NCBI RefSeq assembly: GCF_964275005.1 | Contig: NC_092705.1 | Location: 15,224,385 to 15,288,384, forward strand | From: Diadema setosum | Lineage: Eukaryota; Echinodermata; Echinoidea; Diadematoida; Diadematidae | Direction: 5' to 3' | Length of the DNA stretch: 64,000 bases | Shown: in pieces, positions 44,935 to 55,930 of the stretch | How the letters are laid out: the number at the start of each line of letters is the position of its first letter | Numbering within the stretch: position 1 is the stretch's first letter | Notes under the pieces: generated by a model | Seen by the model: the letters and a program-made list of their open reading frames with translations, nothing else | Database searches by the model: none | Told to the model about the DNA's origin: nothing | Position numbers and translations under genes: made by a program

Positions 44935-45680
44935 CCACTTGTACAAGTGTATAGCGCTCATGGCGCTTCAAGATTGAAAAGATAGGTATATACATGTATA
45001 GCTGTTTAAACATGACAACAACAGTAGAAATTGGCAAACAGCAAACAAACATATAACAACAAAATACAAAAAAAAAAAAATACAATTGTCCGGAACGTAA
45101 ATGAGACCAATTACAGTCCTCAGTGTGAGAGGAACAGATACGTTCTAAATTTGAATTTGAATATCTTTGTAAATGGCTGTTGCCTTAACTTGATTGATAA
45201 CTGATTCCACAATATTGGTTCTATAACGGAGAAAGCACGATCACCCCATCCGGGTGTTTTACTCTGGGTGTATGTAGTAACAATTCATCTGATGCTGAAC
45301 GTAGAATTTGTGTCGGATTGTATTTTTGATCAGAGTTACTTAGGTATACGGGGGAAAAAGAATGAACTGTATGATGTGCTAATAACAGAATCTTGTCGTG
45401 GTGAAATGTTGTGTTTAATTTCTGATTATGGCGCTTTTGCGGTTGTTGAATCGTTGTCCAAAGTTCGTCGCTTCCCCGATGTAGGCAGCCATTGTTTGAA
45501 TATAACCTGTACACTACGTTCTTGCTGTTGCTGTCCGCTGACGTCGGACAGAGGGTGTGGCCGGATCCAAGTTTGATTTATGCATCTGTGATTAGATGGT
45601 TGCATATCTGACATCGGTTGTTCCCAAATTTTTGGTTTCCAGTAGGTCTGATTGCTTTTTGGGCTTAGACACAAATGCAT
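44935..45680 (-). pseudogene. LINE 3' fragment with ORF2 C-terminus
   Basis: On the minus strand, after one frameshift, the peptide reads YNPTQILRSASDELLLHTPR, then GDRAFSVIEPILWNQLSIKL and FKFRTYLFLSH stop (about 45320 down to 45110). L-R-S-A-S and GDRAFSV.AP.LWN.LP are the standard C-terminal block of CR1/L2/jockey-like LINE proteins. 3' UTR continues to about 44935 (TTGAAGCGCCATGAGCGC). It is 5'-truncated and frameshifted. Confidence 0.75.
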
Positions 45681-45687
45681 TCAATAG

Positions 45688-46610
45688 GCACGGTGTCTCA
45701 CCCCCTAAATTTAATATCAACGCTAAATATAATATCGACCCTAAATGTATTACACCTTAACCCTAATTGTAATAACAATCTTAAATGAAATACATTTTAA
45801 CGCCAAATGTAATAATCGAGTCAACCCTAAATGTAATACATTTTAACCCTAAATGTAATATCGCCCCTAAGTGTAATACATCTTAACTCTATATGTAATA
45901 AATGTCTAATAAATGTAATAACAACCCTAGATCTACAAATCTATACATTTTAACCCTAAATGTAATAACGGCGCTAAATGTAATAATCCAGTCAACCCTA
46001 AATGTAATACATTTTAACCCTAAATGTATTAAGCGGAGACAACCATAAATGTAATAAAATCGACCCTAAATGTAATACATCTTAACCCTAAATACAATAA
46101 CGACCCTAAATGCAATACACCTTAACCCTAAATGTAATATCGATCCTAAATGTAATAACGACCCTAATTGTAATACACCTTAACCCTAATCTAATGTAAT
46201 AACGACCCTTAATGTAATACATGTCAACCCTAAATGTAATATCGACCCTTAATGTAATACTTTTTAACCCTAAATGTAATATTGACCCTAAATGTAATAC
46301 ATCTTAACGCTAAATGTAATAACAACCCTAAATGTAATACAATTTAACGCGAAATGTAATAACTATCCTAAATGTAATTCATGTCAACCCTATTAGATGT
46401 AATACATTTTAACGCTAAATCTAATTACGACGCTAAATTTAGTACACCTTAAGCTTTTAAACTGTAATCACACCCCCTAAATGTATTACATTAACGCTAA
46501 GTATAATAATCGAGTGAACCAAAACTGTAATAACCAGAGACAACCTTATCAAAATATATAGCATGTCAATCCTAAATGTAACACTTTTTGACCCCTCAAT
46601 CTAATATCCA
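45688..46610 (+). repeat. Left arm: degenerate ACCCTAAATGTAATA array
   Basis: About 50 imperfect units, often paired as a 15-mer plus a 7-8 bp spacer (CATTTTA or CGA). The hexamer CCCTAA, which equals the telomeric repeat complement, appears in most units, but the period is not 6, so this is not a telomere tract. Confidence 0.9.
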
Positions 46611-47604
46611 TCCCTTTTCTGTATGAGATACTAGGATTTCGAATGAATTATGTTAAAAGGAGCTTTAGTGGTCGTCAGTTTTATCATGCAATAGGCAATG
46701 GCAAAAGCACATTGAATTTATTCTTGGTTTTCTCATACAGCTTTTTCGGCCTTCCAAATTGCAGCATAACATGTATCCATTACTCCACGTTCTGCAATTG
46801 ATATCATTATCGAGTCAACAGTTCAGGCTTCGCTCAAAGTAAGTTTGCCTTACTCAAACATTCATATAACATAGAAAAGTCAATGATAAAAATGGTGATT
46901 CAAAGATGATAAAAAATACATCTATTTCCTTTTGCTTTATGGGCAATTTTGAATTTATTTCGTGTGCCCTCCCCACGACCAATTGCCCCAGTGTCGTGTC
47001 AATAAGTATAGCAGTGATTGCCAGGAGTAGTGAACAATGTCATGAGGCTAATATTTCGGACAGTGATTTAAGCCCTGTCAATGTGTGGCAGATATTTCGC
47101 TATTGAAAGGCTATATAGATAATGATGGTTCATAAAAATTTGGCGACATCTTTCTAAATCTTTCTAATTTCTAATTTTCTAAATCTACCAGTGCTCGCTC
47201 TATCATCCAGTTTCATCAGTAGGCATATGTGTTTTTTCTTGCAATATTATTCACATTCAGAATTTCCTTGTAAAGAATTTTTGCCCATTTTTTCTTTTTC
47301 TTAAAAACTGTAAAAAATCATGAACACTGAATGAAGATTGGAATACAAAATGTTTGTGTGATTGTAAGATAAAGGTAATAGATTGAAAAACTGTCACATG
47401 GACCTAGGAACTAATAAGACAAACAACAAAACAAATCTAAGCAACTATTGCTGCTCTTGAATGCTATAGAAGGTTTCGTCATATCCCCTACCCCCTGACC
47501 TTTTGCCCAATATTCTGCGTTGATTACGCTCTCTATATTATAATGAGGTGTATTATGTTTAGGGTCGTAATTACATTTAACGTTCTGAAACAACATAATT
47601 TTAG

Positions 47605-47872
47605 TACAAATTCTCAGTTTAGTTTTCGTAAGAAGCCACTCATGCTCTCTCAAGTTTCGTTGAAAGAGTGGCTCATGGAATTGACCACCACTCTCATATT
47701 TGATTAGCATTTTCTTGGACTTCTCCAAGGCCTTCGATACAACTAATGATATTTTGCTTTTCAGTTATCACATTATGGGATTCGTGGGAAGGCCTTGGAG
47801 TGGTTCAAGAGTTATTTATTTAATAGAAGACAGTTTGTCAAAAAAAAAATGATAACTCATTGATCAGAGAAG
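47605..47872 (+). pseudogene. LINE reverse-transcriptase remnant, middle part (first duplicate)
   Basis: Allowing frame changes, pieces read FLDFSKAFDTTND, then SHYGIRGKALEWFKSYLFNR and RQFV. D-F-x-K-A-F-D and HYGI.G.-W-F-x-SYL-x-R-Q are reverse-transcriptase blocks of jockey/CR1-like LINEs. An M1 MITE interrupts immediately after REVK. Confidence 0.75.
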
Positions 47873-47876
47873 TTAA

Positions 47877-48216
47877 GGGTCCAGTTTACCTTTGGGAGCA
47901 GTGATTTCAAAGATGTTCAAGATATCACGTTTGATGCGTATGTATAGGTCTGTTGTATCACAAAACATCCTGCCATATACGATTTTCGCAATAAAGCCTA
48001 AAATATTAGGAGATATCAGTGTTTTTCTCAATAAACCGTAACTGTAGACGGTTTAGTCTGAAAATGATTTACCATAACTATTGTTCACAATTTGTGAATT
48101 TTAAAAACACTTAACATCGATTATACAGATTCAAATTTTTTACAGTGGTTGTTTCTATCTCTAACTCACATTTTGGGTTTGGGTTTTTGTTCATCTGCAA
48201 ATGGTAAATTTTGCCT
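47877..48216. mobile_element. TTAA-flanked MITE M1, copy 3
   Basis: GGGTCCAGTTTACC start with TTAA at 47873-47876, end TTTTGCCT with TTAA at 48217-48220. Inserted in the LINE and duplicated with it (compare 49036-49398). Confidence 0.85.
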
Positions 48217-48235
48217 TTAAAAAATGAATGAATAA

Positions 48236-49398
48236 TGTTAAAAGGAGCTTTCGTGGACGTCAGTTTCATCATGCAATAGGCAATGGCAAAAGCGCATTGA
48301 ATTTATTCTTGGTTTTCTCGTACAGCTTTTTCGGCCTTCCAAATTGCAGCATAACATGTATCCATTACTCCACGTTCTGCAATTGATATCATTATCGAGT
48401 CAACAGTTCAGACTTCGCTCAAAGTAAGTTTGCCTAACTCAAACATTCATATAACATAGAAAAGTCAATGATGAAAATGGTGATTCAAAGATGATAAAAA
48501 AGACATCTATTTCTTTTTGCTTTATGGGCAATTTTGAATTTATTTCGTGTGCCCTCCCCACGACCAATTGCCCCAGTGTCGTGTCAATAAGTATAGCAGT
48601 GATTGCCAGGAGTAGTGAACAATGTCATGAGGCTAATATTTCGGACAGTGATTTAAGCCCTGTCAATGTGTGGCAGATATTTCGCTATTGAAAGGCTATA
48701 TAGATAATGATGGTTCATAAAAATTTTGCGAAATCTTTCTAAATCTTTCTAATATAGTAAAGTAAAGTACAAATTCTCAGTTTAGTTTTCGTAAGAAGCC
48801 ACTCATGCTCTCTCAAGTTTCGTTGAAAGAGTTGCTCATGCAATTGACCACCACTCTTTGATTAGCATTTTCTTGGACTTCTCCAAGGCTTTCCATACAA
48901 CTAATGATATTTTGCTTTACAGTTATCACATTATGGAATTCGTGGGAAGGCCTTGGAGTGGTTCAAGAGTTATTTATTTAATAGAAGACAGTTTGTCACA
49001 AAAAAAAAAGATAACTCATTGATCAGAGAAGTTAAGGGTCCAGTTTACCTTTGGAAGCAGTGATTTCAAAGATGCTCAAGATATCACATTTGATGCGTAT
49101 GTATAGGTCTGTTGTAATACAAAATATCCTGCCATATACGATTTTCGCAATACAGCCTAAAATATTTGGAGATATCAGTATTTTTCTCAATAAACCGTAA
49201 CTGTAGACGGTTTGGTCTGAAAAAAATCTATCATAACTATTGTTCACATTTTGTGAATTTTAAAAACATTTAACATATATCGATTATACAGATTCAAATT
49301 TTTACAGTGGTTGTTTCTATCCCTAACTCACATTTTAGAACAATCTTAAAGCACTAATGCTGGGTTTTTGCTTCATCTGCAAATGGTAAATCATGCCT
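48236..49398 (+). repeat. Tandem duplication, second copy
   Basis: Starts TTAAAAGGAGCTTTCGTGG. The 48491-48691 frame differs from 46906-47106 by a single residue, and the LINE fragment and M1 MITE follow in the same order. High similarity shows the duplication is recent compared with the LINE. Confidence 0.85.
49036..49398. mobile_element. TTAA-flanked MITE M1, copy 4
   Basis: Splits the LINE frame between REVK (before) and GVPQESLLGPLLF (after), with TTAA on both sides (49032-49035, 49399-49402). Confidence 0.85.
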
Positions 49399-49402
49399 TT
49401 AA

Positions 49403-51004
49403 ATATGGGGTTCCTCAGGAAAGTCTGTTAGGGCCATTGTTATTCATTATTTATATCAATGATTTTTTTTTTGTCATGTATCTGATGCTCTTTCATTTAT
49501 ACATTTTGGCAACGATACTAATGTATGTCTAGTTCACAGTGATATTGATGTCCTTGTACAAAAAGTTAATAGCGAATTAAAGACAGTAACAAATTGGGTT
49601 AGAGCTAATAAGCTCTCGTTGAATGTTCAGAAAACGAAATATATGCTTTTTAGTAATGCTGTTGGCACTTTAAGTACAGACATAGTTTGGGATGACACTC
49701 CTTTAGAAAGAGTTTCACATTTTAAATTCCTTGGTGTTATTGTAGATGAGAAACTTTCTTGGAAATTGCATATCGATTATATTTGTAATGTAATTTCACG
49801 TAATATAGGCGTTATTAATAGACTAAACTTGTGTTTACCTAAAAAACATTACTTATGTTATACTTCTCATTGATATTGCCTTACCTCAATTATGGAGATT
49901 TAGCACCAAACGCACCAAAATTTGTTGGATAGAGTGTTCCTTTTGCAAAAGAAAGCTCTTCGTGCCATTTGTTATTCTCCCATGCGTTCTCATATAGATG
50001 CACTGTTTGCTTCTAATAAGTTGTTACAAATTAGAGATTAGTTTGTATTCAATTTAGGACAATTTATGTACATGTATAACAATAACTCTCTTCCTGATGT
50101 TTTCCATTCCATGTTCCTAAAAAAAAAAAAACCCAGTCATTTCATGAATATCCAACTCGACGTTCTAATGAATATCATTTACCTCTTTTTCGTACGATTT
50201 TAGCCAAGAACACATTTGTCTTTACTGGCCCAAGTTATTGGAATTTCCTGCATCCCGATATTAAAAATGCCCCCTCTATACTCATTCAAAATGAAACTGA
50301 AATGTTTTCTATTACAATCTTATAATTCTACTGAATTGAACTAACCAGCTGTTATAACTCATTATCTAAGAACCTACGTCTTCACGTATTGATTGTAAGT
50401 ATACTTTAGCTCCTGTATTTTATACTCATATAATGCTACAATATTTCTCCGATTATATCTCTATTGCCTTGTTCTTTCTCGCGTTACTTTTTTCCACTCT
50501 CTCAACATACTTCTTACGAGATCGCTGTCTCTGTTGAACGTTTTTGTCTGTTCTGTTCTTTTCTATTATGTTTGCTTTGCCTCATTTTGTCTCATCTCAT
50601 AGTCAACTCTCCGTTGTACTGTTACTCCTACTCCAGTCTCGTTTCATATTTATATGTATGTATATCTGCCTGTTTTGTTGATCTCTCTTTCTAGTGGGCT
50701 TCCAGACGTTTTCTTTGCTCTCAACTAATGTTTTTTTTTTTTTCTCTGAGGTGCCCACATTCTACAAGCTTTGTTTTTTTAGTGGGTCCCTCCATTTTTC
50801 GAATTTTGCATACTGTTTAGTTACTTCTAATCATTTGAGTTTTATGATAGAGTATAATTATTGTATGGTAGTACAATCATTGTACATTCATTTCATGTTA
50901 CATATAAACGCACCTTAATTTCTGTTACCCCCCCCCCCCAAAAAAAGGTGATGTTTATATGTTTCTGTCGAAAAATGAAATAAAACATTGAAATTGAAAT
51001 TGCA
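49403..51004 (+). pseudogene. LINE reverse-transcriptase remnant, C-terminal part and 3' UTR
   Basis: After the MITE the frame resumes with GVPQESLLGPLLFIIYINDF. Then, with frame shifts, FGNDTN replaces the usual F-A-D-D-T-N catalytic motif, followed by VNSELKTVTNWVRANKLSLN, VQKTKYMLFSN and FKFLGVIVDEKLSWKLHIDY. Further pieces (NYGDLAPNA, LQKKALRAICYSP) extend to about 50060. The 3' UTR from about 50740 matches 41811-42056 and ends AAATAAAACATTGAAATTGA. The lost Asp pair and stops show it is inactive. Jockey/CR1-like from motif order. Confidence 0.85.
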
Positions 51005-51748
51005 ATTTGAATTGAACATTAGAATGTATTACATTAGATAGGGTTCATATAAATTACTTTTATTATTTTGATTACATTTTGCATTAAAATGTATTACATT
51101 TAGGGATGTTATTACAATTAGGGTCGATATTACATTTAGCGTCAAGATGTACCTCATTTAGGGTCGATATTGCATTAACGGTTGAAATGTATTACATTTA
51201 GTAGGGTTGTTATTACATTTAGGGTTGTTATTAAATTTAGGGTTAAGGTGTATTACATTTAGGGCCTTTTTTTACATTTAGCGTTGAAGATGTATTACAT
51301 TTAGGGTCGATGTTACATTTAGGGTTGTTATTACATTTAGGGTTGACATGTATTACATTTAGGGTTGTTTCGATTATTACATTTAGGGTTAAAATCTATT
51401 ACATTAAGGGTTCTTATTTCATTTAGGGTTAAGGTGTATCACATTTAACGTCGTTATTACATTTAGCGTTATAATGTATCATGTTTAGGGCCGTTATTAC
51501 ATCTAGGGTTGACATGTATTACATTTAGGGTCGTTATTACTTTTCGGGTAAAGAAGTATTACATTTAGGGGGTAACTTGTATATATTACTTTCAGGGTTG
51601 TCTCCGGGTATTACGTTTAGGGTTGACTGGATTATTACATTTAGGGTTAAAATGTATTACATTTAGGATTGTTATTACGTTTGGGGTTACGGTGTATTAC
51701 ATCTGGGGTCGATATTACATTTAGCGTTGATATTACATTTAGGGGTGA
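51005..51748 (-). repeat. Right arm: inverted ACCCTAAATGTAATA array
   Basis: Reads TATTACATTTAGGGT on plus, about 40 imperfect units. Its outermost 60 bp mirror the outermost 60 bp of the left arm unit by unit. Confidence 0.9.
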
Positions 51749-51754
51749 TGAGAG

Positions 51755-52125
51755 CTACAGTTTATTTATTTATTTATTTATTTTTTTGTATGGAAGTTGT
51801 TAATCATTTCCTCACTTCACTCCACCTCCACGACGAACTTCACGAATGACTTCACGAATGGAATGTATACCAAAAAAAAAAAAAAAAGGATCCAATTCTA
51901 TCGAACATTAAAGTTTTACGTGTTTTCGCAGAAGTTATCACATTAAACCGAAAGTGTAGCTGAAATGAAAGCTACAGTTTATTTTTTTTTTTTGTATGGA
52001 AGCTGTTAATCATTTCCTCACGTCACTCCACCTCCACGACGAACTTCACGAATGGAATGTATTCAAAAAAAGGATCCAATTCTATCGAATATTAAAGTTT
52101 TACGTGTTTTCGCAGAAGTAATGTT
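51755..52125. repeat. Tandem duplication of about 200 bp
   Basis: GAAAGCTACAGTTTATT, TGTATGGAAG(T/C)TGTTAATC, CCACCTCCACGACGAACTTC and AAAGTTTTACGTGTTTTCGC occur twice in order (51760-51945 and 51972-52122). It borders the right arm of the foldback element. Confidence 0.8.
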
Positions 52126-52374
52126 GAAGAAGGTGTCATTGACTCACAACTTTGTCATTGGTTTGTGCATACAAGTTGCCATGGTTTAGCAAGTAAAACC
52201 GTTGATGCTTGAAATAAAAATTGCTAGGCTATTGATGTACCATACCAACTTGTGGATAATTACCGTTTGTTATACTTAGGGGTATTTCAATGGGAGCGTC
52301 ATGAGATTATGAATATCTGCTATTATGAACAGCACGTGAGGTTGCTTCTTTTGTAACTTTCTTCTTTTTTTTTT

Positions 52375-52665
52375 GAAAAAAAAAAACCACATTTCAATTT
52401 TGTCTAACCCCACACAGTCTTAAAATAAATTCCCTTTGTATCACGTGCATTCTGAAATTGAAATGTAATCGAATTTCTCGCAAACGGGAACTTACATTCC
52501 ATGTTAGAGTTGATATTCATTAGATTCTGAAAGGCGCAGTCGTGTGTTGCGTATGTGAGCATAGCTATGTTTATGTGCATTCTGAAATTGAAATGTTATC
52601 GAATTTATTTATTTTAAGACGATGTGGGGGTAGACAAAATTGAAATGTTTTTTTTTTTTTTAGTC
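52375..52665. mobile_element. MITE with about 55-bp inverted repeats
   Basis: AAACCACATTTCAATTTTGT at the left and ACAAAATTGAAATGTTTTTT at the right are complementary, extended by TCTAACCCCACACAGTC / GACGATGTGGGGGTAGA and TTAAAATAAATTC / GAATTTATTTATTTTAA. The phrase GTGCATTCTGAAATTGAAAT is repeated directly inside. Confidence 0.75.
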
Positions 52666-53650
52666 AATATTTTGGTTGGGAAACGTTTGTAAATTATCTT
52701 CTTCGCACATTGACAACATTACAGTCTCGGTAGTTGTACTTCGCAAAATCGAAATTTGCATGCATCGAAATTGTCGAAATTCCCTTGTCATAATTGACTA
52801 AGCTCTTGATATCTATTGATACACTTACCAAGTTTCTGTTAGTTCTCTGACAAAAACAAACCAAACCTAGAACATTAAAAAAAAACCCGCACAAATCAGG
52901 AAATTTAATCACGCAAAGCAACACTCAAAGAGATGGTTTAGGCTTTTGAGATGTAGGGTGCTAGGACATGCTTTTTAAGCTGTAAGAATAACTTTCTTTT
53001 TCTTTCATGCTGAAGTCCCATTTACCTGTAGTGTATGAACATTCTTAAAGCTATTGTGAAAATGCTCCACAGGTGTTCTAGTGCAATAGAGTGCATTAAT
53101 GTTTAGATTACTTACACATAAAAATGTTTATGCAGTTCTGGTTTGTCGCAGTATCTGCTAAAATGATGAGCATTGCCATGATTGTGGAAAGCCCTGAGCG
53201 GTCTGTGATGAAGGAGATTAGTCTGGGTGCCAAATTTTGGGGCTTAACCTTGTTTTGCCCTCTGTCCCATATCTTTTAATGGTTTTTATCCTATTTTGAG
53301 GTTGCTGAATCCGAATCTGGATGATGCAACTCTTGCATCCTTGAGGGCTTTGAGATATTCATGATGGCCCCAAAATGGGAAACCAAACTGAAAATTCCTA
53401 TGTATATTTCCATCTGAATAATGAAAATTGAAAATAATTGGTGGTTGTGCGCTATTTCGAGGGTGCTTGTGGGTTTTGATATATTCAAGATGGCTGCAAA
53501 AATGGCGGCCAAAACCGGAAATTCCTATATATTTCCATCTGAATGGTGAAAAATTAAAAACAATATTGGTGGTTTTGCTGTATTTCGAGGTTGCCGAATC
53601 GAAATCAGCATGATGCAGCTCCTACATCCTTAAGGAGTTTGAGACATTCA
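52655..53650. repeat. Duplicated segment, copy B
   Basis: Same block order and orientation as 42300-43090. Copy B carries an extra stretch (about 53045-53280) and an internally repeated part (GCTGAATCCGAATC, GGAAATTCCTATGTATAT). Confidence 0.75.
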
Positions 53651-53671
53651 AGATGGCCGCAATAATTCTGA

Positions 53672-53819
53672 ATGCAGAATTATTGTTGACCCTGAGGAAG
53701 ACGAATGTATCGTCGAAAATTTAGTCTGAATAAATAGCATTGTTGGACTGTCAAAATGCATTACCACTCTACTTCTTCATCTTTTCTTTACTGGTACCAA
53801 CAAGCGGACAACAAGTATC

Positions 53820-53822
<3 letters not shown>
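53672..53822. mobile_element. One arm of the 12216-type hairpin MITE
   Basis: GTTGACCCTGAGGAAG, then TCGTCGAAAATTTAGTCTGA and GGACTGTCAAAATGCATTAC, then GGTACCAACAAGCGG match 12340-12446 and the complement of 12216-12246. It ends in a TA microsatellite (53824-53863). Confidence 0.75.
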
Positions 53823-53864
<42 letters not shown>

Positions 53865-53865
<1 letters not shown>

Positions 53866-54080
53866 TTATTTATTTATTTCTAATCTTTTGTCAGGGTAGT
53901 CCATTCACCAATAAATAGTGGTCTTCCATGGAGCCCTGAATAATATTGATGAACATATGTACATTAAATAGCAAAACGTATATACAGAAGATGACATAAT
54001 ACAGTGTAGATACATACCAGCATACTGTACATTGCAAAGTAACATAAAAAAGTACATAAGAGTATACATAAGAGTATATT
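53865..54080 (-). mobile_element. Possible LINE 3' end
   Basis: TTATTTATTTCTAATC, TTTGTCAGGGTAGTCCATTC and TGGAGCCCTGAATAATATTG parallel the start of 14641-14720 (CCCAGGGTAGCCCCATC). Only the tail region is present. Confidence 0.4.
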
Positions 54081-55070
54081 TTTAAAAAGCAAGTAAACAC
54101 TTTTTCGAGTTCATATTTTTTGTAGAAGATTTTGATGAAAATTAATGTATTATATACCATATAAAAGGTAATTTAATTGCCTATCAAGTTAGTAGGTTGA
54201 TACAAAGGGAAATTTTACGCATGAGTGAACACATTCATTTTTGCCCGCCAAGATACAAAAGTAAAAATTGCAACATTTGACAAGTTGTCTTTCATTTGGT
54301 AATGCCCTTCAAGATAACAATGACAATAAAAAGCCTTTTTAAAACAATGATAGACATAAATGAAATAGCATAAACAAGTTTTTGTTCTCTTTATCTCTTT
54401 ATAATCTCAAACAGAAACAAAATGGGAAATTAAAGGAGGAAAATGAGAATTTCTTGTCAGCTTAAATTTCAAACGACATGGGGAGTAATGGCATGAAGAT
54501 GATTAAATAAACAAAATTTCCTTATTTTAGTCTTTTCAATTAGTAAGTCAAAGATTCATGACATAAATCTAAGAACCAAATATCATTTACAATTCTCCTA
54601 ATTTGAAAACAAATTTGAATTTCTACGATTTTTGTTAATATTTCCTCGTCTCTTATTTCATTTGAATTTTGGCTTGCCCCAAGATTCTTCTTTTTTCTCC
54701 CTCATTTTTTGCCTTTATTGATATTTGGGCGTCAAAGATATTGTAGAGATCAAAGGTTCATTTTTGCAACTCAAGTCCATGTGTCTAATTGTGTTAAATT
54801 TGTCTTTTGTTCCCATTGTTGCATGGAGGAGCACTTGCGCATGAATGACAACTCGTTCAATTTTGCAATTTTTGCTTTTGTGCCTTGGAAGAGAAAAACA
54901 AAGGTGTTCACTCATGCGTAAAGTTTCCCATTTTATTTTTATAGACCTACTAGGCCGATAGCCAATTAAATAACCTTCAATATGGTACATAATACATTAA
55001 GTTTTAGCCAAATATTCTATGAGAAATATAAACTTGAAAAAGTGTTTACTTTCTTTTTTTGCTGAGTGTA
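54081..55070. mobile_element. Palindromic MITE M3, copy B
   Basis: AAGCAAGTAAACACTTTTTC at the left and GAAAAAGTGTTTACTTTCTT then GCTGAGTGTA at the right are complementary. Mirror blocks include AGGTAATTTAATTGCCTATC / GATAGCCAATTAAATAACCT and CATGAGTGAACACATTCATT / AAAGGTGTTCACTCATGCG. The 70- and 91-codon frames inside are MITE sequence, not genes. Confidence 0.8.
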
Positions 55071-55207
55071 TATATATATATTATATATAATGGATTGGAA
55101 GAGGTTCATCGTGGTGAAGAATGAATGAAGAAAGTAATCAGTTGTCTCTCGATGTGCAAACGTTGAGAGGTTGCGACGTTTCGACTGCAAACTGCTAGTC
55201 TTCGTCA

Positions 55208-55292
<85 letters not shown>

Positions 55293-55300
55293 GTATATAC
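55071..55300. repeat. TA microsatellites around a short GACGTTTCGACTG-type element
   Basis: About 120 bp with TTGCGACGTTTCGACTGCAA and CTAGTCTTCGTCAGGC lies between TA tracts (55066-55092 and 55210-55292). Confidence 0.7.
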
Positions 55301-55930
55301 ACTTACACATACACACACTTATAAGAGTGTGGCATGTATACAATATTCGGTCTGAAAATGTGGTGCATTGTACATGTACAGGGAATCGGCACTAGTTTAC
55401 ATGAATACCATTTAATCTATGTGTGTAGATTGTCTAACTCATAATGAATTCTGTTTCATAGAAATAATCTATTCCTTGCTAGTTGTCAGATGTACTTCAC
55501 ATAAGTAGGCTTATTGTGTGAGTACATGTATATTGCATCCTGAAATCACTTCCATCACTTCATCGCAGTACATGTAACACACTGAAGACTTAAAGGACAA
55601 ATCCGCCTTCATATACATAAGGATTGAGAGAATGCAGCAATATCACTAGAACACATCAGTGAAAGTTTGAGGAAAAATCAGACAAACCGTTCAAAAGTTC
55701 AGTTTCAGTGTCACCATTGCTTAATGAGAATACTACTATAGTGTATGACATCACATGCATAGAACAATATAAGGAAAATATAAAGACAGTTCCCTAAAAT
55801 TTCAATTTTTAAAAAAAGTACATATTCCCTCGACTCGCTACTGACATATGTTTAGGGGTAATATCATTCCCCCTGCCTTCTGAAAAAGGCAAGTCAAGTA
55901 CTTTATTATTATGCCAGAAAAGTGAAAATA

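Larger units (their letters stand above)
46652..48216 (+). repeat. Tandem duplication, first copy
   Basis: Begins TTAAAAGGAGCTTTAGTGG and contains a 66-codon frame (46906-47106), a LINE fragment (47605-47872) and an M1 MITE (47877-48216). It is repeated at 48236-49398 with few changes. This copy has an additional 430 bp (about 47172-47603) that the second lacks. Confidence 0.85.
45688..51748. mobile_element. Foldback (TU-like) element with minisatellite arms
   Basis: The left arm (45688-46610) is built from ACCCTAAATGTAATA units. The right arm (51005-51748) is the reverse complement (TATTACATTTAGGGT). The tips match as inverted repeats: CACCCCCTAAATTTAATATC on the left against CACCCCTAAATGTAATATC read inward from the right, both continuing AACGCTAAAT and ATCGACCC. 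The interior (about 4.4 kb) contains a duplicated block, M1 MITEs and a broken LINE. Long inverted arms made of about 15-bp tandem repeats are the hallmark of foldback elements and of the sea-urchin TU family as I recall it. No convincing target duplication was seen. Confidence 0.65.

Noticed and set aside
45688..46610. Possible CRISPR or telomeric array (CCCTAA units)
   Set aside because: Units are degenerate, spacers are not unique sequences, the period is about 15 and 22 bp rather than 6, and the genome is eukaryotic. It is the arm of a foldback element.
46906..47106. 66-codon frame conserved at 48491-48691
   Set aside because: Conservation is explained by the recent tandem duplication of the whole block; no domain recognised.
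54709..54990. Overlapping 70- and 91-codon frames
   Set aside because: Both lie in the right half of palindromic MITE M3, which is also present at 33103-34004.
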